A DNA stretch of 64,000 nt, taken from the NCBI RefSeq assembly GCF_042683045.1, contig NZ_JBHUIT010000016.1, positions 11,474 to 75,473 of the forward strand, given 5' to 3'. This document shows, one piece after another, positions 52,483 through 61,881 of the stretch (positions are counted from its first letter, which is position 1; each line of letters opens with the position of its first letter). Position numbers and translations under genes: made by a program. Origin of the DNA: Luteolibacter algae (lineage in GTDB: Bacteria > Verrucomicrobiota > Verrucomicrobiia > Verrucomicrobiales > Akkermansiaceae). The notes beneath the pieces were generated by a model. That model searched no databases. It was not told the origin of the DNA and was given only the letters and a program-made list of their open reading frames with translations.

Positions 52483-54060
52483 ATGCTGTTCAACCCTCCA
52501 ACTCTTGCGAACAATGCGGTCCACCTCACGGCGGTTACCGGCGTGTTCGCTGGCTCGCAGGAGTTGGGTCCACTTTCCAAACAATCACAAGGTCATGCGC
52601 TCGGGACAGCACATGGTTTTGCTTTTACGGATGCCGCTGCCGCTCCTGGCTGGTTGTCGGCGCGGCGTTCGTTGAATTTTTCTCCAAGCTTTCTGGCTGG
52701 GCGGATGAAGTCTCTCGGGACAGAGCTTCATTCGCTATTTAATCCGATGCGTCGCACTGCTCCTGGCTGGTTGTCAGTGCGGCCATCGGTAAATTTTTCC
52801 AAATATTCACAAGGTCATGCGCTCGGGACAGCACATGGTTTTGCTTTTACGGGTGCCGCCGCCGCTCCTGGCTGGTTGTCGGCGCGGTGCCCGTTGAATA
52901 CTTTTTCCGCCTTTCTGGCTGGGCGTGTGAAGTCTCTCGGGACAGAGCTTCATTCGCTATTTAATCCGATGCGTCGCACTGCTCCTGGCTGGTTGTCAGT
53001 GCGGCCATCGGTAAATCTTTCCAAACAATCACAAAATCATGAGCTCGGGACAGCCCATGGTTTTGCCTTTACGGGTGTCGAAGCTGCTCCTGGCTGGTTG
53101 TCAGCTTCGGCATCCGAATCTTTTTCTCCAGAAAGCTATCATCTTCCGGTTTTACCGGAGGAAGTGTTGAAAATGATGGATGCCACTGAAGGCAAGTATA
53201 TCATTGATGGAACACTTGGTGGCGGTGGGCATTCCGAGCTAATGTTGAAGGCAGGTGCGCGGGTCCTGGGAGTTGATCGTGATCCGGAAGCCCTCGCGCA
53301 CGCGGGAAAGCGCCTTGAGGTCTTCGGTCCCCGGTTTTCCACGTTTCAGGCAAATTTTTCAGAGATTCCGACTTACCCGGGAATTGAGGCTGGTGAGTTG
53401 GCGGATGGGCTCCTGCTTGATCTAGGGGTTTCCTCACGGCAGCTGGATTCCGCACCGCGCGGCTTTTCTTTCATGCGTGAGGGTCCGCTTGATATGCGGA
53501 TGGGCCCGAATGCGACAATGACAGCTGCGGAATTAGTCAATTCATGGCCCGAAAGCGAGATAGCTCGTATCCTCTATTCCTTCGGCGAAGAGCCTCGCTC
53601 GCGCCGTATTGCAGCTGCGATTGTGAAATATCGTGAGAGCAAAGATTTTGAAACGACCACCGAGCTGGCAGAATGCATCGAAAAAGCCATCGGCAGAAGT
53701 GGGAAAATCCATCCTGCGACCCGTAGCTTCCAGGCAATCAGAATGGCGATCAATGAGGAACTCGAATCTCTTTCGTCCATTCTGAACTCCGCCTCCAAGG
53801 TGCTGAAACCAGGTGGGAGACTACTGGTCATTACTTTCCACAGTCTGGAGGATAGGATGGTGAAGCGTTTCCTCCGGCATCATTCCCAGCCATTCATTGA
53901 CGATCCGACGTGGCCGGAACCCCGGCCCAATCCCGACTATCAATACAGACTGCTTTCGAAAAAAGCCATCGCTGGCACTCCGGAAGAGATTTCCGTCAAC
54001 CCACGAGCCCGTAGCGCCAAGCTTCGGGTTGCTCAGCTTTTAGGTGGGGAAGCGGCCTAA
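52483..54060 (+). CDS. rsmH: 16S rRNA (cytosine(1402)-N(4))-methyltransferase with repeat-encoded N-terminal extension
   Basis: The RsmH domain begins at about 53139 (YHLPVLPEEVLKMM) and has all family blocks: DGTLGGGGHSELML for SAM binding, GVDRDPEAL, GLLLDLGVSSRQLD, GFSFMREGPLDMRM, IHPATRSFQAIRMAINEE and VITFHSLEDRMVKRFL. It N4-methylates C1402 of 16S rRNA. The nearest ATG in frame is at 52483, giving 525 residues against the usual 300-320. The extra 218 or so residues are encoded mainly by a 222-bp tandem repeat in the same frame, with no nearer ATG that spares the domain. Either the extension is translated or a TTG/GTG inside the repeat is used. mraZ ends 37 bp earlier. Confidence 0.9.
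   Translation: MLFNPPTLANNAVHLTAVTGVFAGSQELGPLSKQSQGHALGTAHGFAFTDAAAAPGWLSARRSLNFSPSFLAGRMKSLGTELHSLFNPMRRTAPGWLSVRPSVNFSKYSQGHALGTAHGFAFTGAAAAPGWLSARCPLNTFSAFLAGRVKSLGTELHSLFNPMRRTAPGWLSVRPSVNLSKQSQNHELGTAHGFAFTGVEAAPGWLSASASESFSPESYHLPVLPEEVLKMMDATEGKYIIDGTLGGGGHSELMLKAGARVLGVDRDPEALAHAGKRLEVFGPRFSTFQANFSEIPTYPGIEAGELADGLLLDLGVSSRQLDSAPRGFSFMREGPLDMRMGPNATMTAAELVNSWPESEIARILYSFGEEPRSRRIAAAIVKYRESKDFETTTELAECIEKAIGRSGKIHPATRSFQAIRMAINEELESLSSILNSASKVLKPGGRLLVITFHSLEDRMVKRFLRHHSQPFIDDPTWPEPRPNPDYQYRLLSKKAIAGTPEEISVNPRARSAKLRVAQLLGGEAA
52573..53110 (+). repeat. 222-bp tandem repeat (about 2.4 copies) within the 5' part of rsmH
   Basis: Copies start at 52573, 52795 and 53017 (partial), an exact 222-bp period, with long near-identical tracts. 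Each unit is itself a diverged dimer. GCTCCTGGCTGGTTGTC recurs at 52642, 52759, 52864, 52981 and 53086, with alternating spacings of 117 and 105 bp. All spacings are multiples of three and no stop arises in the rsmH frame. The encoded protein repeats LGT...APGWLSxRxSxNFS. Such uniformity points to recent duplication and to retained coding. Confidence 0.95.
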
Positions 54061-54098
54061 GCCCAATCCCTTTTAAAAATTTCAAATTCCACAAAGCA

Positions 54099-54446
54099 AT
54101 GAACCGCCGCCGCCAAGATAACCATACCCGGATTTCTCCAGTCGTCATTTTTGCACTTATACTCGCCGGTGCCATCGGTGCTGTGGGGGGGATTACGTAT
54201 GTTTATTTCAGGAACTGCCAGATCGAGACTGCTCGCGAAATCGATGTCATCGAGCGCCGTATCGAGCAGCACCAGCTCGATATCCGGACTGTACAAATGC
54301 GGAGTGATCAGATTCTCAATCTTTTTGCAATCCGTAAGACACTTGAAGATCTTGGCACTGATATGCGGCCAATTCCTGCCGGAGTTTCCGAGGATATGCT
54401 TCCCAATCTGCCGAATGCTGTAGCCTCCGCTGATACCAGCCTGTGA
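54099..54446 (+). CDS. FtsL-like divisome membrane protein
   Basis: A 115-residue protein with a basic N-terminus, one transmembrane helix (VVIFALILAGAIGAVGGITYVYF, about 15-37) and a following coiled-coil-forming stretch (ETAREIDVIERRIEQHQLDIRTVQMRSDQI). Sequence conservation of FtsL is low, so the call rests on size, topology and position between rsmH and ftsI. FtsL would form the FtsQLB complex that activates FtsWI. It overlaps ftsI by 4 nt. Confidence 0.75.
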   Translation: MNRRRQDNHTRISPVVIFALILAGAIGAVGGITYVYFRNCQIETAREIDVIERRIEQHQLDIRTVQMRSDQILNLFAIRKTLEDLGTDMRPIPAGVSEDMLPNLPNAVASADTSL

Positions 54447-56356
54447 ACCGATCTTTCCAAAACCGCTGCGTTGTCCTGTGTCTGATCCTTGTGATCTTGC
54501 TCAGTGCTCTTTCCGCGCGGTTGGTTCAAATCCAGCTGGTTGATCGTCATCGATACGCGGCATCTTCCGCGAAAGCCTACCATCGCGTGGAGCACTTGCC
54601 GGCGATCCGCGGAATGATCGTGGACCGCAATGAGGAGCCAATAGCCAAGAGCATTCCGGTATCTTCCATCTTCGTGGATAAGAATCATCTGCTGGATCCG
54701 AAACTTGCATCCTACAGCCTCGCCTACAAAGCCGCTGCCGGGGAAGCGGGATGGAAAAATCTACCCGCCGATAAGCAAAAGCGCAGAGTCTCCATGCTGC
54801 GCGGCGAGATCCTGGCAAGCGAGAAACCGGAAATTATCATCCAGAAGCACATTGCGCATTCCATCGGGTTGCTGGCGCGGCCCTTGGGCATGCGTCGTGA
54901 TGAACTGAGGGATAAAATCGAGAACACCCGGGGGAAGTGGTTTCCGATCGCGAAAGATATTCCGGACGATATCGCCGAGCGCCTCCGTGAGATCGTCGAT
55001 GACTATCATCTCGAAGGTTTCGCGTTTGAAAATTCGATCAAGCGCTGGTATACGAATCCGACTCTTGCGACCCATCTCACTGGATTTACCGGCGAAGTCG
55101 AAGAAAAACTGGATAACGGAAACGTCGTGCACCGGATGGCCGGGCGATTCGGCATCGAGTCCGCATTGGAAAAATATCTGGCGGGACGGGATGGCCGCCG
55201 GGAGCACAGACGGGATGCACGCGGCTTGGTTGTGCCCGGAGATTCAGGCAGTTTGCTTCCTCCGCGTGCGGGTTTGAACGTGAAACTCACGATCGATATC
55301 GGAATGCAGGCGATTGTTTCCGAAGAGCTCGAGGCCGGCTTGGCAAAGTATAAGGCCACCCGTGGAGCAGTTGTGGTGATGGATCCAAAAAATGGCGAGG
55401 TTCTTGCGATGGCTTCCCGCCCGCACTTTGATCTTAATTTCAAAAAGAACCTCCAGGATAATTCATTCAATTACGCGCTTCAGGCGAAATACGAGCCTGG
55501 CTCTACCATCAAAATCGTCGCCACTTCCGCCGCGCTGGAAGAAAGGCTGGTGACCCCTACGACTGTGATCAACTGCCCCCACGTGGTGCAGGAAAATAAG
55601 TTCACGGTGACCGATGCACACTCGGGCGGGATGCTCAGTTTTGAACAAATTTTACAGAAATCCAATAACGTGGGCTGCTGGAAACTTGCCAAGCAACTCG
55701 GTGTAAAGCGCTTCTACGAATACGTCCATAACTTCGGCTTCGGGGAACGCAGCGGAATTCAGTTGAGCGGCGAGAACCCCGGCACTGCGGCGGTGCCCAC
55801 ACTGCCAATCGATTTTTCCAGAGCTGCTTATGGCTATTATATCGGAGTCACTCCGATTCAAATGGCTAGCGCTTACTCGGTCATCGCCGGGAATGGAGAA
55901 CTGCTCAAACCGAAGATTGTGAAGGCCCTCGTGGCAAATGACGGGACGGTTATCGATGACTTCCCCAGAGAGGTCCGGAACCGGGTCATTTCTCCTGCGA
56001 CGGCGAAAAAAATGCGCACAGCCTTGCATAAGGTGACCTTGAAGGGCGGAACCGCTACCCAGGCCTGTGTTCCGGGATTCAAGGTTTGTGGAAAGACGGG
56101 AACTGCGATCAAGCACGATCCGAAGCGGGGCGGCTATGTCAAAGGCGGTTATGTGGTATCCTTCGCGGGATTTATGCCTGCAGATAATCCTGCTTTTGTT
56201 TGCTATGTGGTCATTGATGAACCTATGACGACCGAAGTCTCGCGCTACGGCGGACAAATCGCTGCACCGATTTTCTCCAAGATAGCGGGACGTTTAGCCG
56301 CTCACATGAATTTACAACCGACAGAACCGATCTCCGAGCCGATCGCAAACCGGTAA
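54443..56356 (+). CDS. ftsI: Peptidoglycan D,D-transpeptidase FtsI (PBP3-type)
   Basis: A 637-residue class B penicillin-binding protein starting at a GTG that overlaps the ftsL-like stop (GTGA). It has one N-terminal transmembrane helix (VVLCLILVILLSALSARLVQIQL), a dimerisation/pedestal domain with RGMIVDRNEEPIAKS, and a transpeptidase domain with Ser354-x-x-Lys357 (GSTIK), Ser407-Asn-Asn and Lys551-Thr-Gly. It cross-links septal peptidoglycan in the periplasm together with FtsW. Position and length are standard for the dcw cluster. Confidence 0.96.
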   Translation: MNRSFQNRCVVLCLILVILLSALSARLVQIQLVDRHRYAASSAKAYHRVEHLPAIRGMIVDRNEEPIAKSIPVSSIFVDKNHLLDPKLASYSLAYKAAAGEAGWKNLPADKQKRRVSMLRGEILASEKPEIIIQKHIAHSIGLLARPLGMRRDELRDKIENTRGKWFPIAKDIPDDIAERLREIVDDYHLEGFAFENSIKRWYTNPTLATHLTGFTGEVEEKLDNGNVVHRMAGRFGIESALEKYLAGRDGRREHRRDARGLVVPGDSGSLLPPRAGLNVKLTIDIGMQAIVSEELEAGLAKYKATRGAVVVMDPKNGEVLAMASRPHFDLNFKKNLQDNSFNYALQAKYEPGSTIKIVATSAALEERLVTPTTVINCPHVVQENKFTVTDAHSGGMLSFEQILQKSNNVGCWKLAKQLGVKRFYEYVHNFGFGERSGIQLSGENPGTAAVPTLPIDFSRAAYGYYIGVTPIQMASAYSVIAGNGELLKPKIVKALVANDGTVIDDFPREVRNRVISPATAKKMRTALHKVTLKGGTATQACVPGFKVCGKTGTAIKHDPKRGGYVKGGYVVSFAGFMPADNPAFVCYVVIDEPMTTEVSRYGGQIAAPIFSKIAGRLAAHMNLQPTEPISEPIANR

Positions 56357-56373
56357 TCCAGCCATCCATCAAC

Positions 56374-57897
56374 ATGCTTCTTCGCACTCTCATTTCAGAT
56401 CTTGATAAAATAACCACCTCCGGAAACCAGGATGTGGAAATCTCAGCGCTCACTGCGGATTCCCGTGCGGTGACAGAGGGGATGCTTTTCGCCGCCATCC
56501 GTGGCACGAGCCTTGATGGCCATAGGTTCATCGACGAGGTGATCTCCAAGGGCGCCACTGCGATTCTCGCGGAAATTGGCCCACCGACCGATCTTCCCGA
56601 TACGGTTGCCTGGCTGCATGTGCCTGATAGTCGCTCGGCGATTGCGAAGATAGCTGCGGCTTTTTACGAGGAACCGGCAGGAAATCTGAAACTGGCAGGT
56701 GTGACGGGGACAAATGGGAAAACGACAATTGCGTTTTTGATCCATCACATCATGCAAACGGAATGGCACCGGGCAGGTTTGCTCAGCACAGTCTTGGTGG
56801 ACGATGGCGAAGAGCGGTCTCCTGCGAAACATACCACTCCAGGCTCGATCGAACTTCATAAAATCCTGGCAACTTTCCGGGACAACGCATGCCGTGGCGG
56901 AGTGATGGAAGTTTCCTCCCATGGAATCGATCAAAAACGAGTCCATAGCGTCGCGTTCGATGCGGCAATTTTCACCAATCTGACCCAGGACCATCTAGAT
57001 TATCACGTCACGATCGAGAGGTATATGGCGGCAAAGGCCTCGTGGTTTCATGACTTGGCTGCGAACAAGCAGGGGAAAAAGCCTACTGCGGTGATCAATA
57101 CGGACGATGCGCGCGGCAACGATCTGGCGAAATCCCTGGACGGCAAGATGCCAGTCATCCGGTATGGTTTTAATGTGAATTGCGATTTTCGGGCGGGTAA
57201 TTTCCAGCAGAAGCGCGATGGGATGTCCTTTGAGCTTTCTGCCAGAGGAAAAACGTTTCTGGTGCGCTCTCCGTTGATTGGCCGCTTCAATGCCTACAAC
57301 CTCCTTGCCGCAATCGCTGGTGCAGCGGCATGCGGGATCAAACCCCGTCAATCGATTGCCGCTTTGGCCGATTCGCCACAGGTGCCGGGACGGATGCAAA
57401 ATGTGGGGAATGCCGGCGGCGCTACTGTCTTCGTCGATTATGCACATACTCCGGACGCGCTCGAAAATGCCTGCCGCACTCTCAGAGAGCTCGATCCCCG
57501 CCGTCTGATCACGGTATTCGGCTGCGGTGGAGACCGGGATAAGGCAAAACGTCCACTGATGGCTGCTGCCGCTGCTCAAAACAGCGATGCACTTATTCTC
57601 ACCTCGGATAATCCACGCTCTGAAGATCCGAATGCAATCATAGCCGATATGGTCAAAGGACTACCACCACGTTGCAATTATCTGACGATCCCGGATCGTG
57701 CTGAGGCGATTGATGCCGCTATGGCGAATTCACGCTCCGGTGACATCGTTCTCATAGCTGGTAAAGGGCATGAGACCTATCAGGAATTTTCCGATCATAC
57801 CATCGACTTCGACGATCGCAAAAAAGCCGATCTAGCTCTTAGAAAACGAGCTCTCGAGATTGCCGAGATGCGCTCCAACCCCGAAAACCGATTTTGA
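56374..57897 (+). CDS. murE: UDP-N-acetylmuramoyl-L-alanyl-D-glutamate--2,6-diaminopimelate ligase
   Basis: A 507-residue Mur ligase: VTGTNGKTTIAFLIHH for ATP, EVSSHGIDQKRV, FTNLTQDHLDYH, YAHTPDALENA and the DNPRSEDP motif. DNPR is the signature of enzymes that add meso-diaminopimelate rather than lysine, so the peptidoglycan should be of the meso-DAP type. It acts in the cytoplasm at the third amino-acid addition step. It is followed 63 bp later by murF. Confidence 0.97.
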   Translation: MLLRTLISDLDKITTSGNQDVEISALTADSRAVTEGMLFAAIRGTSLDGHRFIDEVISKGATAILAEIGPPTDLPDTVAWLHVPDSRSAIAKIAAAFYEEPAGNLKLAGVTGTNGKTTIAFLIHHIMQTEWHRAGLLSTVLVDDGEERSPAKHTTPGSIELHKILATFRDNACRGGVMEVSSHGIDQKRVHSVAFDAAIFTNLTQDHLDYHVTIERYMAAKASWFHDLAANKQGKKPTAVINTDDARGNDLAKSLDGKMPVIRYGFNVNCDFRAGNFQQKRDGMSFELSARGKTFLVRSPLIGRFNAYNLLAAIAGAAACGIKPRQSIAALADSPQVPGRMQNVGNAGGATVFVDYAHTPDALENACRTLRELDPRRLITVFGCGGDRDKAKRPLMAAAAAQNSDALILTSDNPRSEDPNAIIADMVKGLPPRCNYLTIPDRAEAIDAAMANSRSGDIVLIAGKGHETYQEFSDHTIDFDDRKKADLALRKRALEIAEMRSNPENRF

Positions 57898-57960
57898 AAA
57901 TCTGAATCAATTTCCAGCCGCTTCCGTCCAAAAGTCTGTAACCCGAGACCATAGAAAACC

Positions 57961-59322
57961 ATGAAAGCAACAGCCCAACAAATATGTGAATTACTAGACG
58001 CCAAGCTCGTGGTGGGCTCTGGCGATGTGTGGGCTGAATCTGTTTTCACAGATACGCGCAAGCCTGTCACTGGTGCTCTGTTTGTAGCGTTACGTGGTGA
58101 AAATTTTGATGCGGATGCATTTGCTGAAAACGCATTGCAAGCAGGTGCCTCCATCGCAATCGTAAAAAAATGGGTTGGCGGCCCAGTTGCCGAAGGCAAA
58201 GCGGTATTGCAGGTGGAGGACACGCTTTTCGCGCTGCAGCGTCTCGCACATTGGTGGCGCAGTCAGTTGGATATTCCGGTGGTCTGTATCACTGGATCCA
58301 ATGGGAAAACTTCCACCAAGGATTTTACAGCCGCTGTGCTTTCACAAGCATTCAAGGTAAATGCGACGAAGGGAAATCTGAACAATCATATCGGGCTACC
58401 GCTGACAGTGCTTACCACGACCGAGGAGCATACGGCCGCCATCTACGAGATTGGGATGAACCATAGCGGAGAGCTATCTCCACTGTGTGAGATCGCCCGA
58501 CCACAATATGGGATCATTACGAATGTGGGGACTGCCCACATCGAGTTCTTGGGCTCTCGCGAGGCAATCGCGGAAGAGAAGGGCACCCTCGCCAGATACC
58601 TTCCGGACAATGGTTTGTTATTTACGCCTGCGGCTTGTGAGTTCAACGAATACTTCCGCGCACGCACCCATGCGCGTCTGGTGCCGGTCGGAAATGGCCG
58701 TGGTGTGGTTCGTGCGGAGAATCTGCGTCCCCAGGCTGGGGGGACAGCCTTCACTTTGGTGATCGAGGGAGAAGAGTCAGTGGAGGTTTTCATCCCTGTC
58801 CTAGGGAAGCATATGATTACCAATGCTCTCCTCGCGGCGGCGCTTGGGTGGAAGCTTGGTCTATCTCCCCGGGAAATTGCCACGGGCTTGAAATCGGTAA
58901 GCCTCACGTCTGGAAGAATGCGTCAAATCAACTGGGATGGAATCACGCTACTGGATGATACCTATAATGCGAATCCCGAATCAATGGAAGCCGCGATAGA
59001 AACGCTGGCCGAGATGGAAGTCACTCCCGGCGGTCAGAGAATTGTCGTCTTGGGCAAAATGGGAGAGCTAGGCATCCATGCGGATGAGGCGCACCTAAGA
59101 ATAGGGCGCTTGGCCGCCTCCCGGGGATTGCGCTTGGTTGCTGTCGGGCCCGGAGCGGAAGGCATCGCTACCGGGGCGAAGGGACTGCATTTTCCTGATA
59201 TTCATAACGCCGCCGATTGGCTGCTCGAAAATACTCATTCCGGCGATGTCGTGCTCTTCAAGGGAAGCCGCACCGCCGCCATCGAAAAAGTCCTCCAAAC
59301 CGCTTTTCCTACCGCATGTTAA
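57961..59322 (+). CDS. murF: UDP-N-acetylmuramoyl-tripeptide--D-alanyl-D-alanine ligase
   Basis: A 453-residue Mur ligase with FTDTRKPVTGALFVALRGENFD at the N-terminal substrate-binding domain, CITGSNGKTSTKDF for ATP, EIGMNHSGELSPLCEIARP, LLDDTYNANPESMEAAIETL and GKMGELG. It adds D-Ala-D-Ala to the UDP-MurNAc tripeptide. The end overlaps the mraY start by 7 nt, consistent with coupled translation. Confidence 0.96.
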   Translation: MKATAQQICELLDAKLVVGSGDVWAESVFTDTRKPVTGALFVALRGENFDADAFAENALQAGASIAIVKKWVGGPVAEGKAVLQVEDTLFALQRLAHWWRSQLDIPVVCITGSNGKTSTKDFTAAVLSQAFKVNATKGNLNNHIGLPLTVLTTTEEHTAAIYEIGMNHSGELSPLCEIARPQYGIITNVGTAHIEFLGSREAIAEEKGTLARYLPDNGLLFTPAACEFNEYFRARTHARLVPVGNGRGVVRAENLRPQAGGTAFTLVIEGEESVEVFIPVLGKHMITNALLAAALGWKLGLSPREIATGLKSVSLTSGRMRQINWDGITLLDDTYNANPESMEAAIETLAEMEVTPGGQRIVVLGKMGELGIHADEAHLRIGRLAASRGLRLVAVGPGAEGIATGAKGLHFPDIHNAADWLLENTHSGDVVLFKGSRTAAIEKVLQTAFPTAC

Positions 59323-60530
59323 CCGCTATTTACGATTTCTGGTATGCCGCATACCAAGCAGAACTTTCTTCAAATACCGAGGGTTGGGCCCACACCTTCT
59401 CGTTTCTGAACTTATTTCAGTATGTTACGTTCCGTGCTGCCACTGCGGGTTTGCTTGCGTTTGGAATCTCGATTCTGATCGGTCCGAGAATCATACGGAA
59501 ATTAATCTCCCTGAAAGTAGGTCAGCCCATACGCACTGCGGAGGAAGTCCATAAACTCGCGGAGCTCCATGGTGGAAAGATCGGCACGCCAACGATGGGC
59601 GGAGTGCTCATTCTCGCAAGCGTTTTGATCTCCACCTTGATCTGTGCGCGGGTATTTAATCCGTTTGTAGCCGTTTGCGCATGCACCATGGCAGCCTGTG
59701 GACTTCTTGGCTTTGTCGATGATTACGCGAAGGTGAAGAAAAAAAACTCGGATGGAGTTTCCAGCCACACCAAGCTTTTTTGGCAGCTTGTGATCGCCTT
59801 GATTGCTTCGTGCTTTATCTATTTCAAAACGGAGATTTCGGGGTTCGGGGCTAGCGCCCAACAGATTCAGGATGGTCTGGTCGGCTTTCGTCTTAGGGAC
59901 GCCTCAATCGGGATCGGTGAGATTTGTTTCCCTTTGTTCAAGGAGCCTTTGTTCAATCTGGGTATTTTCGTCATACCATTTTTCGTATTGATCATTATTG
60001 GTTGCTCGAACGCGGTGAATCTTACCGATGGGTTGGACGGACTAGCCAGCGGATGCACGATTTCTGTGGCCTTGAGTTATTCAATGTTGGCTTACCTGGC
60101 GGGCCATTTTTTCATGGCTACGGAATATCTGGTTATTCCCCACAATCGTTACATCGCAGAACTAGCAGTCTTCCTCATGGCACTCGCCGGAGCTTCTTTC
60201 GGATTCCTGTGGTTCAACTGTCATCCGGCCAAAGTTTTCATGGGGGATACGGGGTCGCTCGCGATCGGGGGTGCACTGGGCACAGCTGCAATTTGCACAA
60301 AACAGGAATTGCTGCTAGTAATCATCGGCGGGGTTTTCGTGATGGAGGCTCTTTCTGTCATGCTTCAGGTCGGCTCTTTCAAACTGCGTAAAAAACGCAT
60401 TTTTAAAATGGCTCCCATTCACCACCATTTCGAGTTGCTCGGCTGGCATGAGTCCCAAGTCATCATTCGTTTCTGGATTCTGTCGATCATGCTCGCACTC
60501 TTCGGATTAGCACTTCTCAAAATCGCTTAA
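59316..60530 (+). CDS. mraY: Phospho-N-acetylmuramoyl-pentapeptide-transferase
   Basis: A 404-residue polytopic membrane enzyme from the ATG at 59316, overlapping murF. Signatures: GTPTMGGVLIL, DDYAKVKKKNSDGVS (catalytic Asp pair), NLTDGLDGLASG and the cytoplasmic HHHFELLGW. It transfers phospho-MurNAc-pentapeptide to undecaprenyl phosphate, making lipid I. It is about 40 residues longer than typical MraY. Part of the excess is the segment between helices (SGFGASAQQIQDGLVGFRLR), and part is an extended N-terminus. Confidence 0.96.
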   Translation: MLTAIYDFWYAAYQAELSSNTEGWAHTFSFLNLFQYVTFRAATAGLLAFGISILIGPRIIRKLISLKVGQPIRTAEEVHKLAELHGGKIGTPTMGGVLILASVLISTLICARVFNPFVAVCACTMAACGLLGFVDDYAKVKKKNSDGVSSHTKLFWQLVIALIASCFIYFKTEISGFGASAQQIQDGLVGFRLRDASIGIGEICFPLFKEPLFNLGIFVIPFFVLIIIGCSNAVNLTDGLDGLASGCTISVALSYSMLAYLAGHFFMATEYLVIPHNRYIAELAVFLMALAGASFGFLWFNCHPAKVFMGDTGSLAIGGALGTAAICTKQELLLVIIGGVFVMEALSVMLQVGSFKLRKKRIFKMAPIHHHFELLGWHESQVIIRFWILSIMLALFGLALLKIA

Positions 60531-60537
60531 TACACTT

Positions 60538-61857
60538 TTGAAATCTCCATTTTCCATTTTTGAAAAACATGTGGCTATCTTCGGTGCGGGTCGCTCCGGA
60601 CGCGCCGCGGCAGCTCTTGCGTTGAGGGAGGGGGCTGTTGTGTCGATTTGGGATCAAGGAGGCGAGGAGGTCTTTGCAAAAATTCCGGCTGGCGTGGAAA
60701 CGCATCCAAACTGGTGCCAAGATGACGCGGAAGACTTTTCAGCGGACCTCATCGTCATCAGCCCGGGAATCGATACCTATTCGCCATTGGTTGAGGCGTT
60801 TTCCGCGAAGGCTCCGCTGATTGGTGAAACTGAGCTGGCATCGCATTTCTTCGACGGTGGAATTATCGGCATTACTGGCACAAACGGGAAGACCACGACC
60901 ACGGAATTGGTTTCGCTGATTTTGAAACATGCGGGATTGGGCGGAACTCCCTGTGGTAATTATGGAGCTCCACTTTCGGAAATTTTGTTAGAACCTGACA
61001 TTCCGGCCGCAATCGCCCTGGAGCTTTCTTCATTCCAGCTTGAGACAATCGATGATTTGCGTCCAAAAGTTTCGATCTGGCTGAACTTTGCTCCAGATCA
61101 CATGGATCGCTACCCCTCTGTGGAGGCATATAAAAACGCCAAATTACAGATCTTTAAAAACCAGACCAAAGACGATACGGTGGTGGTTCGTTTCGGTGAA
61201 GAACTGGGAGATCTGGTCCCGAAGGTCATCACGTTCTCGACCGAAACTCGCGAAGCTGATTTCTATTCTGACGGAATAACCATCATGCAGGGTGGGAGAA
61301 TCCTGCTTGATCTTGAGTCAGAAACCTCTTTACGCGGTCTGCACAATGCGGAAAACGCGATGGCCGCAATGGCTGCCTGCATGGCTTATGGAATCGATCC
61401 ATCGATCATTCCCGCAGCTCTCCAAGGATATGCACCTCCGCCGCACCGTTGCGAGTTGATCCGCACTCTTGATGGAGTAGAGTATCTGAACGACTCCAAA
61501 GCGACGAATCTTCACGCGCTGCAATGTGCTCTTCGTTCCCAAAATCGCCCGGTGGTGTTGATTGCCGGAGGGAAGGAAAAAGGCCTGGATTACTCGCCGC
61601 TTCTGCCTGTTTTGAAAAAACAATCAATAGGAGCCGTCACATTTGGTCAGATCTCAAGACCGCTCGCGGAGCTTTTCAATTCGGTCGTTCCAACCAGCTC
61701 GGTAGCAACTCTCGAAGAGGCAATCCAAACCGCCCGTTCCATCGCACCGCGGGGATCGACTATATTACTTTCACCCGGCACCTCATCCTTCGATCAGTTC
61801 AAAGGTTACGAGCATCGCGGAGACGTATTTCGCGATCTTGTTCATCAATTGTTCTAA
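60538..61857 (+). CDS. murD: UDP-N-acetylmuramoyl-L-alanine--D-glutamate ligase
   Basis: A 439-residue Mur ligase: VAIFGAGRSGRAAA at the start, GITGTNGKTTTTELVS for ATP, ELSSFQLETI, FAPDHMDRY, HRCELIRTLDGVEYLNDSKATN and LLSPGTSSFDQFKGYEHRGD. It adds D-Glu to UDP-MurNAc-L-Ala in the cytoplasm. The start is uncertain: no ATG is suitably placed, and TTG at 60538, 7 bp after the mraY stop, gives a normal length. A GTG at 60571 is the alternative. Confidence 0.95.
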   Translation: MKSPFSIFEKHVAIFGAGRSGRAAAALALREGAVVSIWDQGGEEVFAKIPAGVETHPNWCQDDAEDFSADLIVISPGIDTYSPLVEAFSAKAPLIGETELASHFFDGGIIGITGTNGKTTTTELVSLILKHAGLGGTPCGNYGAPLSEILLEPDIPAAIALELSSFQLETIDDLRPKVSIWLNFAPDHMDRYPSVEAYKNAKLQIFKNQTKDDTVVVRFGEELGDLVPKVITFSTETREADFYSDGITIMQGGRILLDLESETSLRGLHNAENAMAAMAACMAYGIDPSIIPAALQGYAPPPHRCELIRTLDGVEYLNDSKATNLHALQCALRSQNRPVVLIAGGKEKGLDYSPLLPVLKKQSIGAVTFGQISRPLAELFNSVVPTSSVATLEEAIQTARSIAPRGSTILLSPGTSSFDQFKGYEHRGDVFRDLVHQLF

Positions 61858-61881
61858 TCACCCTTACGTAAGACACACCCT

